From positions 1-15,846 of the forward strand of contig JAKORQ010000133.1 of assembly GCA_029777755.1 (NCBI GenBank): DNA of 15,846 bases. The letters run 5' to 3'. The position numbers and the translations under genes are program-made. Numbering within the stretch: position 1 is the first letter of the stretch; each line of letters begins with the position of its first letter. Below the pieces are notes generated by a model. That model was not told the origin of the DNA. It made no database searches and saw nothing but the letters and a program-made list of their open reading frames with translations. Of this stretch, positions 1 to 7,709 are shown one piece after another. The stretch is from Planctomycetota bacterium (GTDB taxonomy: Bacteria > Planctomycetota > Phycisphaerae > Tepidisphaerales > Tepidisphaeraceae).

Positions 1-480
1 CGCGACACCTACCATGACACCCCGCATTCCCATGCCTGCGTGATGCGCCGGGTGCTGGAGATGACCGATGGCAACATCTGCCAGGTGGGCATCCGCAACT
101 TCTCAAAGGAAGAGTACGACGCTTGCCCCGAGCAGGTGAAGAAATTCATCACGCCCCGCGCGATTGCCAATGACCCTCAGATGGGCTGGATCGACAGCGT
201 CGTGGCGATGCTGCACGACCCGGTATACATCACAATCGACATCGACGGGTTTGATCCCGCCTACGCCCCGGGTACCGGCACGCCCGAGCCGGGCGGGCTT
301 GACTGGCGGCAGGTGACAACGCTCCTGCGCCGCGTCTGCACTGAGCGCAAGGTGGTGGGCGCCGATGTCGTGGAAGTTGCGCCGATAGTCGGCGAGCAGG
401 TTACCGAGTTCCTGGCGGCACGCCTGGTTTACAAGATTATCGCTTACACGCAGCTGTCCGGTTCGGCCGGTAGCAAGTAA
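1..480 (+). CDS. speB: agmatinase (ureohydrolase family), 3' part
   Basis: The reading frame is open from the first base, so the N-terminus and the first metal-binding motif (DAHxD type) lie outside the window; about 159 residues are visible. The visible part begins with a YHDTPHSHACVMRR stretch, matching the (Y)SHGxxxRR region of agmatinases. It contains DIDGFDPAYAPGTGTPEPGG, the second metal-binding DxDxxDP motif followed by the family's PGTGTPEPGG signature. The C-terminal EVAP...ARLVYKIIAY helix is also typical. Agmatinase hydrolyses agmatine to putrescine and urea in the cytoplasm, using two Mn ions. The next gene starts 11 bp downstream and is a deoxyhypusine-synthase homologue, which supports a polyamine role. 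Arginase or another ureohydrolase is less likely but cannot be fully excluded without the N-terminal half. Confidence 0.86.
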   Translation, partial: RDTYHDTPHSHACVMRRVLEMTDGNICQVGIRNFSKEEYDACPEQVKKFITPRAIANDPQMGWIDSVVAMLHDPVYITIDIDGFDPAYAPGTGTPEPGGLDWRQVTTLLRRVCTERKVVGADVVEVAPIVGEQVTEFLAARLVYKIIAYTQLSGSAGSK

Positions 481-491
481 GGAGACCCCAA

Positions 492-1664
492 ATGAACCAC
501 AAACACGGTCATAAGATGGATAGGGAGAACTGTCCCAACAGGCACCTCTATTTCTCCGGGCAGCGCATCATGCCGCCGAATATCACCGGCAGGGAGTCGC
601 TCAGCGATGTGGTCGACAAGACCATGATGGCCTACAACGGCGGCCGCCTGCGCGAGGCATGCGAGCTGGTCACCAAGCGCATGCTGGAGGAGAACGTCAC
701 CGTGGGCATGAGCCTCGCGGGCGCGCTGACGCCGGCCGGCCTGGGTGTCTCCTGCGTGGTGCCGCTGATCAAGGCGGGGTTTGTTGACTGGATCGTCGCC
801 ACCGGCGCGAACCTGTACCACGACCTGCACTTTGCCTTCAACAAGCAACTGCATCGCGGCAGCCCGTTCGTAGATGACACCGACCTTCGCGAGAAGGGCG
901 TGGTCCGCATCTACGACGTCCTGCTGGACTACAAGGACTGTCTGATGGGCACCGACCAGATCCTCCAGCAGATCCTGATGAACGATGAGTTCAAGCAGGA
1001 GATGGGCATGGCCGAGTTCCATCATCGTCTTGGGCGGTACGTCGCCGAGATTGAGGAAAAGAACGGCCTGAAGGATGTGTCGATCCTGGCGGCCGCATAT
1101 CGCGCGGACGTTCCGGTCTATACCTCCTCGCCGGGCGACTCGACCATCGGCATGATGGTCGCCAAGCTGCTGATGCGCGGGCACAAGATCCCGATCAACC
1201 CGTTCATCGATGTGAACGAGACCTCCAGCTATGTGCTGGCGGCCAAGCGCAGCGGCGGCAAGAGCGCCGTGATGCTCATGGGTGGCGGCAGCCCCAAGAA
1301 CTTCATGCTACAGACCGAGCCGCAGCTCCAGGAAAGCTTCGGCATCGAGGAGGCCGGGCAGGATTACTTCCTGCAGGTCACCGACGCCCGCCCGGATACC
1401 GGCGGCCTGTCGGGTGCCACGCCGGCCGAGGCGGTCAGCTGGGGCAAGGTCGATCCCAACCAGCTTCCCGACGCGGTGGTCGTCTACTCCGACACCACGA
1501 TGGTGCTGCCGAGCATCACGCACTACGCGCTGGCGACCCATGCCCCGCGCCCGCTGCGCCGGCTGTACCAGAAGCGGCATGAGACCATGGAACTGCTGGC
1601 CAGGGAGGCGGCGGCCATCTCGCCTACCGATCCGGAAGCCGCCAATCAGCCAGTCAAGGCCTGA
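492..1664 (+). CDS. deoxyhypusine synthase-like protein, probable homospermidine/polyamine synthase
   Basis: 390 residues, slightly longer than the 369 of human deoxyhypusine synthase (DHS). Family motifs include SLAGALTPAGLG (about 74-85), the NAD-binding VATGANLYHD (about 102-111), TSSPGDSTIG (211-220) and GGGSPKNF (264-271). Near the end, EAVSWGK carries Lys319, equivalent to the DHS lysine that forms the covalent imine intermediate (Lys329 in human). The enzyme family transfers the aminobutyl group of spermidine in an NAD-dependent reaction. Bacteria lack eIF5A, the normal DHS substrate, so a free amine such as putrescine is the likely acceptor, giving homospermidine. That assignment is inference from the family and from the upstream agmatinase. 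The start is well supported: TAAGGAG overlaps the agmatinase stop, seven bases before the ATG. The last ~35 residues are a low-conservation tail. A hairpin terminator follows. Confidence 0.9.
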   Translation: MNHKHGHKMDRENCPNRHLYFSGQRIMPPNITGRESLSDVVDKTMMAYNGGRLREACELVTKRMLEENVTVGMSLAGALTPAGLGVSCVVPLIKAGFVDWIVATGANLYHDLHFAFNKQLHRGSPFVDDTDLREKGVVRIYDVLLDYKDCLMGTDQILQQILMNDEFKQEMGMAEFHHRLGRYVAEIEEKNGLKDVSILAAAYRADVPVYTSSPGDSTIGMMVAKLLMRGHKIPINPFIDVNETSSYVLAAKRSGGKSAVMLMGGGSPKNFMLQTEPQLQESFGIEEAGQDYFLQVTDARPDTGGLSGATPAEAVSWGKVDPNQLPDAVVVYSDTTMVLPSITHYALATHAPRPLRRLYQKRHETMELLAREAAAISPTDPEAANQPVKA

Positions 1665-1695
1665 GCTCAAGCAACTGGACCAAAAAGGCTCATCC

Positions 1696-1730
1696 AGCCC
1701 GGGGAATGAAGCTCCCCGGGCTTTGTCGTT
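1696..1730 (+). terminator. rho-independent terminator after the polyamine genes
   Basis: A perfect 10-bp GC-rich stem, AGCCCGGGGA pairing with TCCCCGGGCT, encloses a 7-base loop (ATGAAGC). It is followed by a modest T-rich run (TTGTCGTTT). It begins 31 bases after the stop of the deoxyhypusine-synthase-like gene and lies before dnaE, so it separates the two transcription units. The T tract is interrupted, which lowers confidence a little. Confidence 0.75.
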
Positions 1731-1802
1731 TACTGTGTAAATCCTGTCGCGCAGAGTCCTAACTGTTGCCTACCGTAAAGAAACTGGAGTAAAGTCAGGA
1801 TC

Positions 1803-4800
1803 ATGGCCGATCTTCCCGCAAGCACAGTTGTTTCAGCAGCTACAGCCAGTCAACGCTTCGTCCATCTGCATGTGCATTCGACCTATTCCATGCTCGATGG
1901 CGCATGCAAGACCAGCGACCTGGCGAAGCGGGCGAAAGAACTGGGCATGAACACGATCGCCCTCACAGACCACGGCAACATGTTCGGCGTCATTGAGTTC
2001 TATAACGCCTGCATGGCCGAGGGTATCAAGCCGATCATCGGCATGGAGGCCTACATTGCCCCGGGAGACCGCCGCGACCGTTCCACCCCCGGGGGGCATG
2101 CGGGGGAGGCCGCCTTTCATCTCGTTCTGCTGGCGCAGAACATGGAGGGCTACAGGAATCTGCTCAAGCTCTCCTCCATCGCCTATCGCGAAGGTTTTTA
2201 CTACAAGCCGCGAATCGACAAGGAAGTTCTGAAAGAGTTCAGCGCCGGGTTGATCGCGACCAGCGCCTGCCTGGGAGGCGAGGTGCCCAGTGCCCTGATG
2301 GCGCGCGACGCCAAGGCCGCCCGGCGGATGGCCGAGGAGTATCTCAAGATCCTCGGCCCTGAGCGCTTCTTCATAGAGGTGCAGAAGCAGGGGATCGCCG
2401 AGCAGGACCAGGTGAACCCGGAGCTGGTGGAGATCGCCAGGTCGCTTGGCTGCGGTATTGTCGGCACCAATGACGTTCACTTCCTCAAGAAGGAGGATCA
2501 CTATGCCCACGCGGTGCTGACCTGCATCAGCACGGGCAAGAAGATCGCCGAGGAAAAGCGGATGATGTATCCGCCGGACCTTTACCTTAAAAGCCCGGGG
2601 GAGATGTGCGATGCACTCAAGGATTTCCCCGAGGCGATCGACAACACGCTGCGCATCGCCGAGATGTGCAACCTCGAGCTGGATTTCTCCAAGCGCTACG
2701 CACCGGTCTACAAGGTCCCGGGGGAGAAGATCGAGAAGGACTGCACCTTCCCGTCAGCCCCCAAGCCGGTGGAGGAGATGAAGGATGATGAGCGCTACCT
2801 GAGGCAGCTCTGCGAGCACGGCCTGGAGTGGCGCTACGGCACGCGCGATGTCAGCCCCGAGATCCGCGCCCGCCTGGAGAAGGAACTGGCGGTCATCATC
2901 TCCAAGCAGTTCTGCTCCTACTTCCTGATCGTGTGGGATTTCTGTAATTACGCCCGCGCCAATGGCATCCCGGTGGGCGCCCGTGGCTCGGGCGTGGGAA
3001 CCATGGTCGGCTACCTGCTGGGCCTGTGCAACGTCGATCCGCTGCGCTATGGCCTGCTGTTCGAGCGATTCATGGACCCCAACCGCTCGGAGATGCCCGA
3101 TATCGATATCGACATCTGCCAGGACGGACGGCAGAAGGTCATCGACTACGTTCGCCAGAAGTATGGCCACGTGGCCCAGATCATCACCTTCGGAACGCTG
3201 GCTGCGAAGAATGCGGTGAAGGACGTCGCCAGGGTATTGGGCGTCCCGCTGGCTGAATCCGATCGCCTGACCAAGATGATCCCCAACGCGCCGAACATGA
3301 CGCTCAAAAAGGCGCTGGATACCGTCCCGGACTTCGAGAAGGACTACAAGAACAACGAGCAGACCAGGCGAATCGTCGACATCGCGCTAAAGCTCGAGGG
3401 TCTTTGCCGCAACGCCGGCTGCCATGCGGCCGGTGTGATCATCTGCGATCAGCCGCTGGACAACCTCGTGCCGCTGTATCGCGACAAGGATGGCACCATC
3501 CTCACGCAGTTTGAAGGCCCCATCTCCGAGAAAGTCGGCCTGCTGAAGATGGACTTCCTCGGGCTCAAGACGCTCTCGGTCATAACCCGTGCGGTGAACC
3601 TGGTGAAGGCCACCAAGGGGATCGATATCGACATCGAGCGCATCGACATCACCGACATGAAGGTGCTGGAGCTGTTCCAGCGCGGGCAGACCAAGGGCGT
3701 GTTCCAGTTTGAATCCGGCGGGATGCAGGACCTGCTGATGAAGATGAAGCCGGACCGCATCGAGGACCTGATCGCCGCCAACGCGCTGTATCGCCCCGGT
3801 CCGATGGAACTGATCCCGTCGTACTGCGCCCGCAAGCATGGCCTGGAGCCGGTGCCGCAGGTTCACCCGATCATGGACAAGATCCTGGAAGAGACCTACG
3901 GCATCATGGTCTACCAGGAGCAGGTCATGCAGATCTTCAATGGCCTGGGCGACATCGAGCTGGCCACCGCGTACAAGCTGATCAAGGCCATCAGCAAGAA
4001 ACAGGTGGAGTTCATCGCCAAGCAGAAACCCGCCTTCATCCAGGGTGTGCTGGCCAAGGGAGTCACCGAGGAGAAAGCCAACGAGATCTTCGAGCACATC
4101 CTCAAGTTCGGCGGCTACGGCTTCAACAAGTCGCACTCCACCCGTTACGCATTCGTCGCATTCCAGACCGCTTATCTCAAGACCTACCACCCGGCCGAGT
4201 TCATGGCCGCGCTGCTCACCTACGAAATGAGCGACACCGACAAGGTGGTGGAGTACATCGATGAGTGCCGCCGCCTGCACCTGCCTGACGGCTCCATCGG
4301 GATACGCGTGCTGCCGCCGGACGTGAACGAGTCAGACAAGGACTTCTCGCCGGTCACCATCGAGGAAGAACAGGGCAGGGGCAAGAACAGGAAGGTCGTC
4401 AGGAAGCAGGTCATCCGCTTTGGACTGATGGCCGTCCGTGGCGTGGGTGAGAAGGCGGTGGAGGCGATCATCTCCGAGCGGCAGAAGCGCGGGCCGTTCA
4501 TGACCATCTTCGACTTCTGCGAGCGCGTCGATCTGCGCACCGTGACCCGCAGCACCATCGAGGCGCTCATCAAGTGCGGCGCAATGTCCTCGATGGGCAG
4601 GCGCTCGCAGTTGCTGGCGGTGCTGGAGAAGGCGATCGACATCGCCCAGCAGATCGCCGCCGACCGCGACTCCGGCCAGCTCAACATGTTCGCCGGCGAG
4701 GATGCGGCCATCGAGCCTCCCGCTCCGCCGCCGCTGCCTGACCTGGAGGAACTGCCCAGCCAGGAGCTGCTGAAGTTCGAGAAGGAATTGCTGGGCTTCT

Positions 4801-5534
4801 ACGTCTCCAGCCATCCGCTCACCGACAATCAGGAACTGCTGGAGCGCTACAGCTCGCACACCACCCGCGACGTGAAGGAAGAGCCGGGCGGCACAGAGGT
4901 GGTCATGGGCGCCATGATCACGCGCGTGAAGAACACCATCACCAAGAACGGGCGATCGGCCGGCCAGTCGATGGCGATGGTTACTTTCGAGGACCTGGAA
5001 GGCCAGATCGATGGCGTGCTCTTCGCCGATATGTATGCCGAGGTGAAGTCGACCTACCCGGGACTGCTGGAGACCGACTCCATCGTCTTCATCCGCGGGC
5101 GGGTGGATCGTCGCCGTGAGACACCCAGCATCGTAGTCTCGGAGATGTTCCCGGCCTCCGAGGCCGTGAGCCGGCTCACAACCGGGGTGGCGCTGCACAT
5201 CGAGGCTGGTCGCCACAACATCAATGTAATCAACCAGCTAAAGCCGATCCTGGCGAAGCATCAGGGCCGCGCTACTGTATATGCCAAGATCGTGACCGGG
5301 GAGAAGAAGAAGGTCACATTGCGCTTAGGCAGGGACTTCGCCATCCGCGTCGATGATGCCGTGATCGAAGAGCTGGAGTCAGTGCTTGGCCCTGACAGCG
5401 TGAAGCTCGCCGGCCCAGGTTCCGGGCGTCGAACCCGCATCCAGCAGCAGAAGCTCTTCGAGGAAGAGGCTGAGGATCAGGCCACAACAACGGTGGAAGA
5501 TCACCTCACGGATGATCTGGACAGCGACGACTGA
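1803..5534 (+). CDS. dnaE: DNA polymerase III alpha subunit
   Basis: 1243 residues, a little longer than E. coli DnaE (1160). It is the replicative C-family polymerase that copies the chromosome in the Pol III holoenzyme. An N-terminal PHP domain (about 19-290) starts with HLHVHSTYSMLDG. The palm follows, with GARGSGVGT, the catalytic PDIDID (Asp433 and Asp435) and the third acidic residue in KMDFLGLKTL (Asp584). A helix-hairpin-helix is near RGVGEKAVEAI, and QLNMF (959-963) fits the internal beta-clamp binding motif. An OB fold with FEDLEGQIDGVLF follows in the last quarter. All nine positions expected for a metal-bound PHP site appear present (His23, His25, Asp32, His57, Glu82, His106, Cys156, Asp224, His226). 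It looks like a single-gene transcription unit. The ATG has only a weak Shine-Dalgarno sequence (CAGGA). Confidence 0.98.
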   Translation: MADLPASTVVSAATASQRFVHLHVHSTYSMLDGACKTSDLAKRAKELGMNTIALTDHGNMFGVIEFYNACMAEGIKPIIGMEAYIAPGDRRDRSTPGGHAGEAAFHLVLLAQNMEGYRNLLKLSSIAYREGFYYKPRIDKEVLKEFSAGLIATSACLGGEVPSALMARDAKAARRMAEEYLKILGPERFFIEVQKQGIAEQDQVNPELVEIARSLGCGIVGTNDVHFLKKEDHYAHAVLTCISTGKKIAEEKRMMYPPDLYLKSPGEMCDALKDFPEAIDNTLRIAEMCNLELDFSKRYAPVYKVPGEKIEKDCTFPSAPKPVEEMKDDERYLRQLCEHGLEWRYGTRDVSPEIRARLEKELAVIISKQFCSYFLIVWDFCNYARANGIPVGARGSGVGTMVGYLLGLCNVDPLRYGLLFERFMDPNRSEMPDIDIDICQDGRQKVIDYVRQKYGHVAQIITFGTLAAKNAVKDVARVLGVPLAESDRLTKMIPNAPNMTLKKALDTVPDFEKDYKNNEQTRRIVDIALKLEGLCRNAGCHAAGVIICDQPLDNLVPLYRDKDGTILTQFEGPISEKVGLLKMDFLGLKTLSVITRAVNLVKATKGIDIDIERIDITDMKVLELFQRGQTKGVFQFESGGMQDLLMKMKPDRIEDLIAANALYRPGPMELIPSYCARKHGLEPVPQVHPIMDKILEETYGIMVYQEQVMQIFNGLGDIELATAYKLIKAISKKQVEFIAKQKPAFIQGVLAKGVTEEKANEIFEHILKFGGYGFNKSHSTRYAFVAFQTAYLKTYHPAEFMAALLTYEMSDTDKVVEYIDECRRLHLPDGSIGIRVLPPDVNESDKDFSPVTIEEEQGRGKNRKVVRKQVIRFGLMAVRGVGEKAVEAIISERQKRGPFMTIFDFCERVDLRTVTRSTIEALIKCGAMSSMGRRSQLLAVLEKAIDIAQQIAADRDSGQLNMFAGEDAAIEPPAPPPLPDLEELPSQELLKFEKELLGFYVSSHPLTDNQELLERYSSHTTRDVKEEPGGTEVVMGAMITRVKNTITKNGRSAGQSMAMVTFEDLEGQIDGVLFADMYAEVKSTYPGLLETDSIVFIRGRVDRRRETPSIVVSEMFPASEAVSRLTTGVALHIEAGRHNINVINQLKPILAKHQGRATVYAKIVTGEKKKVTLRLGRDFAIRVDDAVIEELESVLGPDSVKLAGPGSGRRTRIQQQKLFEEEAEDQATTTVEDHLTDDLDSDD

Positions 5535-5593
5535 GTTCCCGGACCCCTTACTGATCATTTTCTAAGCAGAGGCATGCAGGCCATACCTGATCG

Positions 5594-5610
5594 TGCGCGC
5601 TTGGTGCGCA
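5594..5610 (+). promoter_or_regulatory. near-palindrome, candidate enhancer/activator site upstream of amt
   Basis: TGCGCGCTTGGTGCGCA is a 17-base near-palindrome with six of seven arm positions matching. It lies about 120 bases before the transcription start predicted from the sigma-54 element. Its length, TGC/GCA ends and distance are reminiscent of NtrC-type enhancer sites, but the inner bases do not match the proteobacterial NtrC consensus well. The palindrome is seen directly; the regulator is a guess. Confidence 0.3.
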
Positions 5611-5696
5611 TGGTTTAGAGCCTCGAAATGACCTTCTGAAGGCCGGATCGCGGAAAATGCCCAAAAAAACTGCATGTTGCGCGTCCTTCTTCGTTG

Positions 5697-5712
5697 CGGT
5701 ACGGCGGTTGCA
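5697..5712 (+). promoter_or_regulatory. sigma-54 (RpoN) promoter of amt-glnK
   Basis: CGGTACGGCGGTTGCA matches the sigma-54 consensus TGGCACGNNNNTTGCW at 10 of 12 defined positions. The invariant GG (5698-5699) and GC (5710-5711) are exactly ten bases apart. Transcription would start near 5723, about 60 bases before the amt ATG. Ammonium channel and P-II genes are classic sigma-54/nitrogen-control targets, which agrees with the placement. The rest of the 248-bp gap between dnaE and amt shows a small CCTTC-T-GAAGG hairpin at 5632-5642 and no gene. Confidence 0.6.
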
Positions 5713-5782
5713 ATTACCCGAATCGAGCTGATGCGATGGCCAGGCATACAGCGGTTTTCTGCAACTGATACAAGGAGCAACG

Positions 5783-7129
5783 ATGTTCGTATTTCGACGA
5801 TTGCCAGGTTTGGCAGCACTGATGGTGGGGCTATCAGCCGCGGTTGCCTGTGCGCAAGCCGAAGTGGTTGAGCCGACCGTGGTGCACAACGATTCGGGTA
5901 TTACCTCGTGGATGCTTACCTCTACAGCGCTGGTTCTTCTGATGGTGCCCGGCCTGGCGCTGTTTTACGGCGGTCTGGTGCGAACCAAGAACGTCCTGGG
6001 CACGATGATGCATAGTTTCTCGGCCATGGCGATCATCGGAGTACTGTGGGTCATCTGCGGGTACTCGATGGCGTTTGGCCCGAGCGTGGCGGGTGGATGG
6101 TTTGGATGGAGCAGCGATTACTTCCTGCTGCAGGGAATCGACGCCTCCGAGCTGGAAGCCGGGATTCCTGAGTACGTGTTCGCGATGTTCCAGGGCAAGT
6201 TTGCCATCATCACGCCGGCCCTGATCGCCGGTGCGTTCGCCGAGCGCGTGCGGTTCCGCGGCTACTGCGTGTTCATCGCGCTCTGGTCGATCATCGTGTA
6301 CAACCCGCTGGCTCACTGGGTGTGGGCTTCTGACGGCTTCCTGTTCAACATGGGCGCCGCAGGAGCGATCGACTTCGCTGGCGGTACCGTGGTGCATATT
6401 TCCTCTGGCGTCAGCGCCCTGGTCTGTGCCCTGTACCTGGGTCGCCGCCGCGGCTACCCGGGCACCGCGATGCAGCCGAACAACCTGGTCCTGACCCTGC
6501 TGGGCGCTGGTTTTCTGTGGGTCGGCTGGTTCGGGTTTAACGCCGGTTCGTCGGTCAGCAGCAACCTGGCAACTGCACAGGCCCTGACCGCAACGCAGGC
6601 CGCCGCCGCTGCCGGTGGCTTGGCATGGATGCTGATCGAGGCCCTGCACCACAAGAAGGCAACCAGCCTGGGTCTTGCGTCGGGAATTCTCGCCGGCCTG
6701 GTCGTGATCACCCCGGCCGCGGGCGTGGTGACCCCTGGTGGCGCAATCGTGCTGGGATTCGTGGCCTCGATCGCCTCGTACCTGGCAATCCAGATCAAGA
6801 ACGTGCTCGGTTACGACGACAGCCTGGACGTCTTCGGCGTGCATGGCGTGGCTGGAATAACTGGTGCGTTGGCCCTGACCTTCTTCATCCGCGATGCCTG
6901 GTGGGCTGATGCCCAGGCTTCCTCCGCCGGCTGGGGCGTGATGGATCAGCTGGGCGTGCAGGCCGCCAGCGTCGGCGTGACCGTGGCCTATGCCGCAGTC
7001 TGCACGATCGTGCTGGTGGTGCTCGTGGAGAAGCTGGTTGGCTTCCGCCTCAGCGAGCGTGAGGAAAAGGCCGGTATGGACCATGTCCTGCACGGCGAGC
7101 ATGGATACGGCCTGCTCAACCTGAACTAA
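5783..7129 (+). CDS. amt: ammonium transporter (Amt family)
   Basis: 448 residues, usual for Amt proteins. An N-terminal signal peptide (about 1-24, ending near ACAQA) is followed by roughly eleven membrane segments. Signature stretches are PGLALFYGGLVRTKN (56-70), DFAGGTVVHISSG (197-209) and FLWVGWFGFNAGS (244-256). The pore twin histidines are His205 and His354 (in FGVHGVAGITGAL). Asp197 lies eight residues before the first histidine, as Asp160 and His168 do in E. coli AmtB. The protein conducts ammonium across the inner membrane, and the cytosolic tail ending HGEHGYGLLNLN is where P-II docks. A good AAGGAG precedes the ATG by six bases. glnK follows after 33 bp, the usual amt-glnK pairing. 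A sigma-54-type promoter upstream suggests induction under nitrogen limitation. Confidence 0.97.
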   Translation: MFVFRRLPGLAALMVGLSAAVACAQAEVVEPTVVHNDSGITSWMLTSTALVLLMVPGLALFYGGLVRTKNVLGTMMHSFSAMAIIGVLWVICGYSMAFGPSVAGGWFGWSSDYFLLQGIDASELEAGIPEYVFAMFQGKFAIITPALIAGAFAERVRFRGYCVFIALWSIIVYNPLAHWVWASDGFLFNMGAAGAIDFAGGTVVHISSGVSALVCALYLGRRRGYPGTAMQPNNLVLTLLGAGFLWVGWFGFNAGSSVSSNLATAQALTATQAAAAAGGLAWMLIEALHHKKATSLGLASGILAGLVVITPAAGVVTPGGAIVLGFVASIASYLAIQIKNVLGYDDSLDVFGVHGVAGITGALALTFFIRDAWWADAQASSAGWGVMDQLGVQAASVGVTVAYAAVCTIVLVVLVEKLVGFRLSEREEKAGMDHVLHGEHGYGLLNLN

Positions 7130-7162
7130 CAAAGCGAACAAACGAAAACCTGGGAGTCAATC

Positions 7163-7516
7163 ATGAAGTTGATCACCGCAGTAATTCAGCCCGATAAGCT
7201 CGACGAAGTGCGTGAAGCGCTGCTGGCGGCGGATATCACCCGAATCACGGTAAGTCGCTGCACCGGCCATGGCCGGGCCCAAGGCGGAGTGGCGACGGAG
7301 GAGTTGTACCGAGGGCAGTCAGTTGCACCCAACCTCCTGCCGAAGGTACGGCTGGATATCGCCTGTAACGACGCGTTCGTGGAAATCACCGTGCAGGCCA
7401 TACTCAAGGCTGCACGCCATAACGGCGGCGAGATCGGCGATGGCAAGATATTCATAACGCCCCTGGAGGATTGCATCCGCATCCGCACCGGGGAGCGGGG
7501 CAGCGACGCCATCTAG
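7163..7516 (+). CDS. glnK: P-II nitrogen regulatory protein (GlnK/GlnB family) with a variant T-loop
   Basis: 117 residues, close to the usual 112. P-II trimers sense ATP/ADP and 2-oxoglutarate, and GlnK types block the Amt channel when nitrogen is ample. The body is canonical: MKLITAVIQPDKLDEV at the N-terminus, a GDGKIFITPLEDCIRIRTGE B-loop and C-loop region (92-111), and LYRG plus LLPK flanking the T-loop. The T-loop is not canonical. GRQKGHTELYRG becomes GRAQGGVATEELYRG, a three-residue insertion that also loses the usual Gln39 and Lys40. The residue aligned with uridylylated Tyr51 is Val54, so classical uridylylation looks impossible, although Tyr49 (usual Tyr46) remains. GGGAG-type ribosome binding bases lie six bases before the ATG. 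It is linked to amt and closed by a strong terminator. The name glnK is chosen because of the amt linkage. Confidence 0.93.
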   Translation: MKLITAVIQPDKLDEVREALLAADITRITVSRCTGHGRAQGGVATEELYRGQSVAPNLLPKVRLDIACNDAFVEITVQAILKAARHNGGEIGDGKIFITPLEDCIRIRTGERGSDAI

Positions 7517-7547
7517 GGCTTAGCTGGCTTTCGATCATCCCTGAGGT

Positions 7548-7597
7548 AGCCTCAGCACTCGCAAGGAGAGTAAACTCCACAGTGCTGAGGCTTTTTT
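7548..7597 (+). terminator. rho-independent terminator of amt-glnK
   Basis: A perfect 12-bp stem, AGCCTCAGCACT with AGTGCTGAGGCT, carries an internal GGAG/CTCC mini-stem in its loop and ends in six consecutive T. It lies 31 bases after the glnK stop and before the cysK promoter. A short alternative hairpin, CTGAGG-TAG-CCTCAG at 7541-7555, uses the 5' arm of the terminator. Confidence 0.9.
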
Positions 7598-7637
7598 CTG
7601 TTCAGGTCGCCCGTCAGCAGGTTTCGACAAGAACAAT

Positions 7638-7666
7638 TTGACGCTTCTCCTACTTCCCTCTATATT
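7638..7666 (+). promoter_or_regulatory. sigma-70-type promoter of the cys operon
   Basis: TTGACG (-35) and TATATT (-10) are separated by exactly 17 bases. The expected start near 7673 leaves a short leader of about 37 bases before the cysK ATG, with AAGGAG at 7694-7699. The leader is too short for a riboswitch. No operator is obvious. Confidence 0.75.
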
Positions 7667-7709
7667 TAGTAGGAAATCGCAACCATTTAGATGAAGGAGA
7701 TGGTAGATC

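Noticed and set aside
3387..4280. 297-codon open frame on the - strand inside dnaE
   Set aside because: dnaE is intact and conserved across this stretch, and the antisense translation has no recognisable domain.
5834..7141. 435-codon open frame on the - strand opposite amt
   Set aside because: It runs antisense to a clear ammonium transporter with all pore residues, and its translation is His/Gln/Asp-rich low-quality sequence typical of a shadow frame in GC-rich DNA.
7600..7709. Possible riboswitch in the cysK leader
   Set aside because: The predicted leader is only about 37 bases and shows no SAM or T-box-like conserved blocks.
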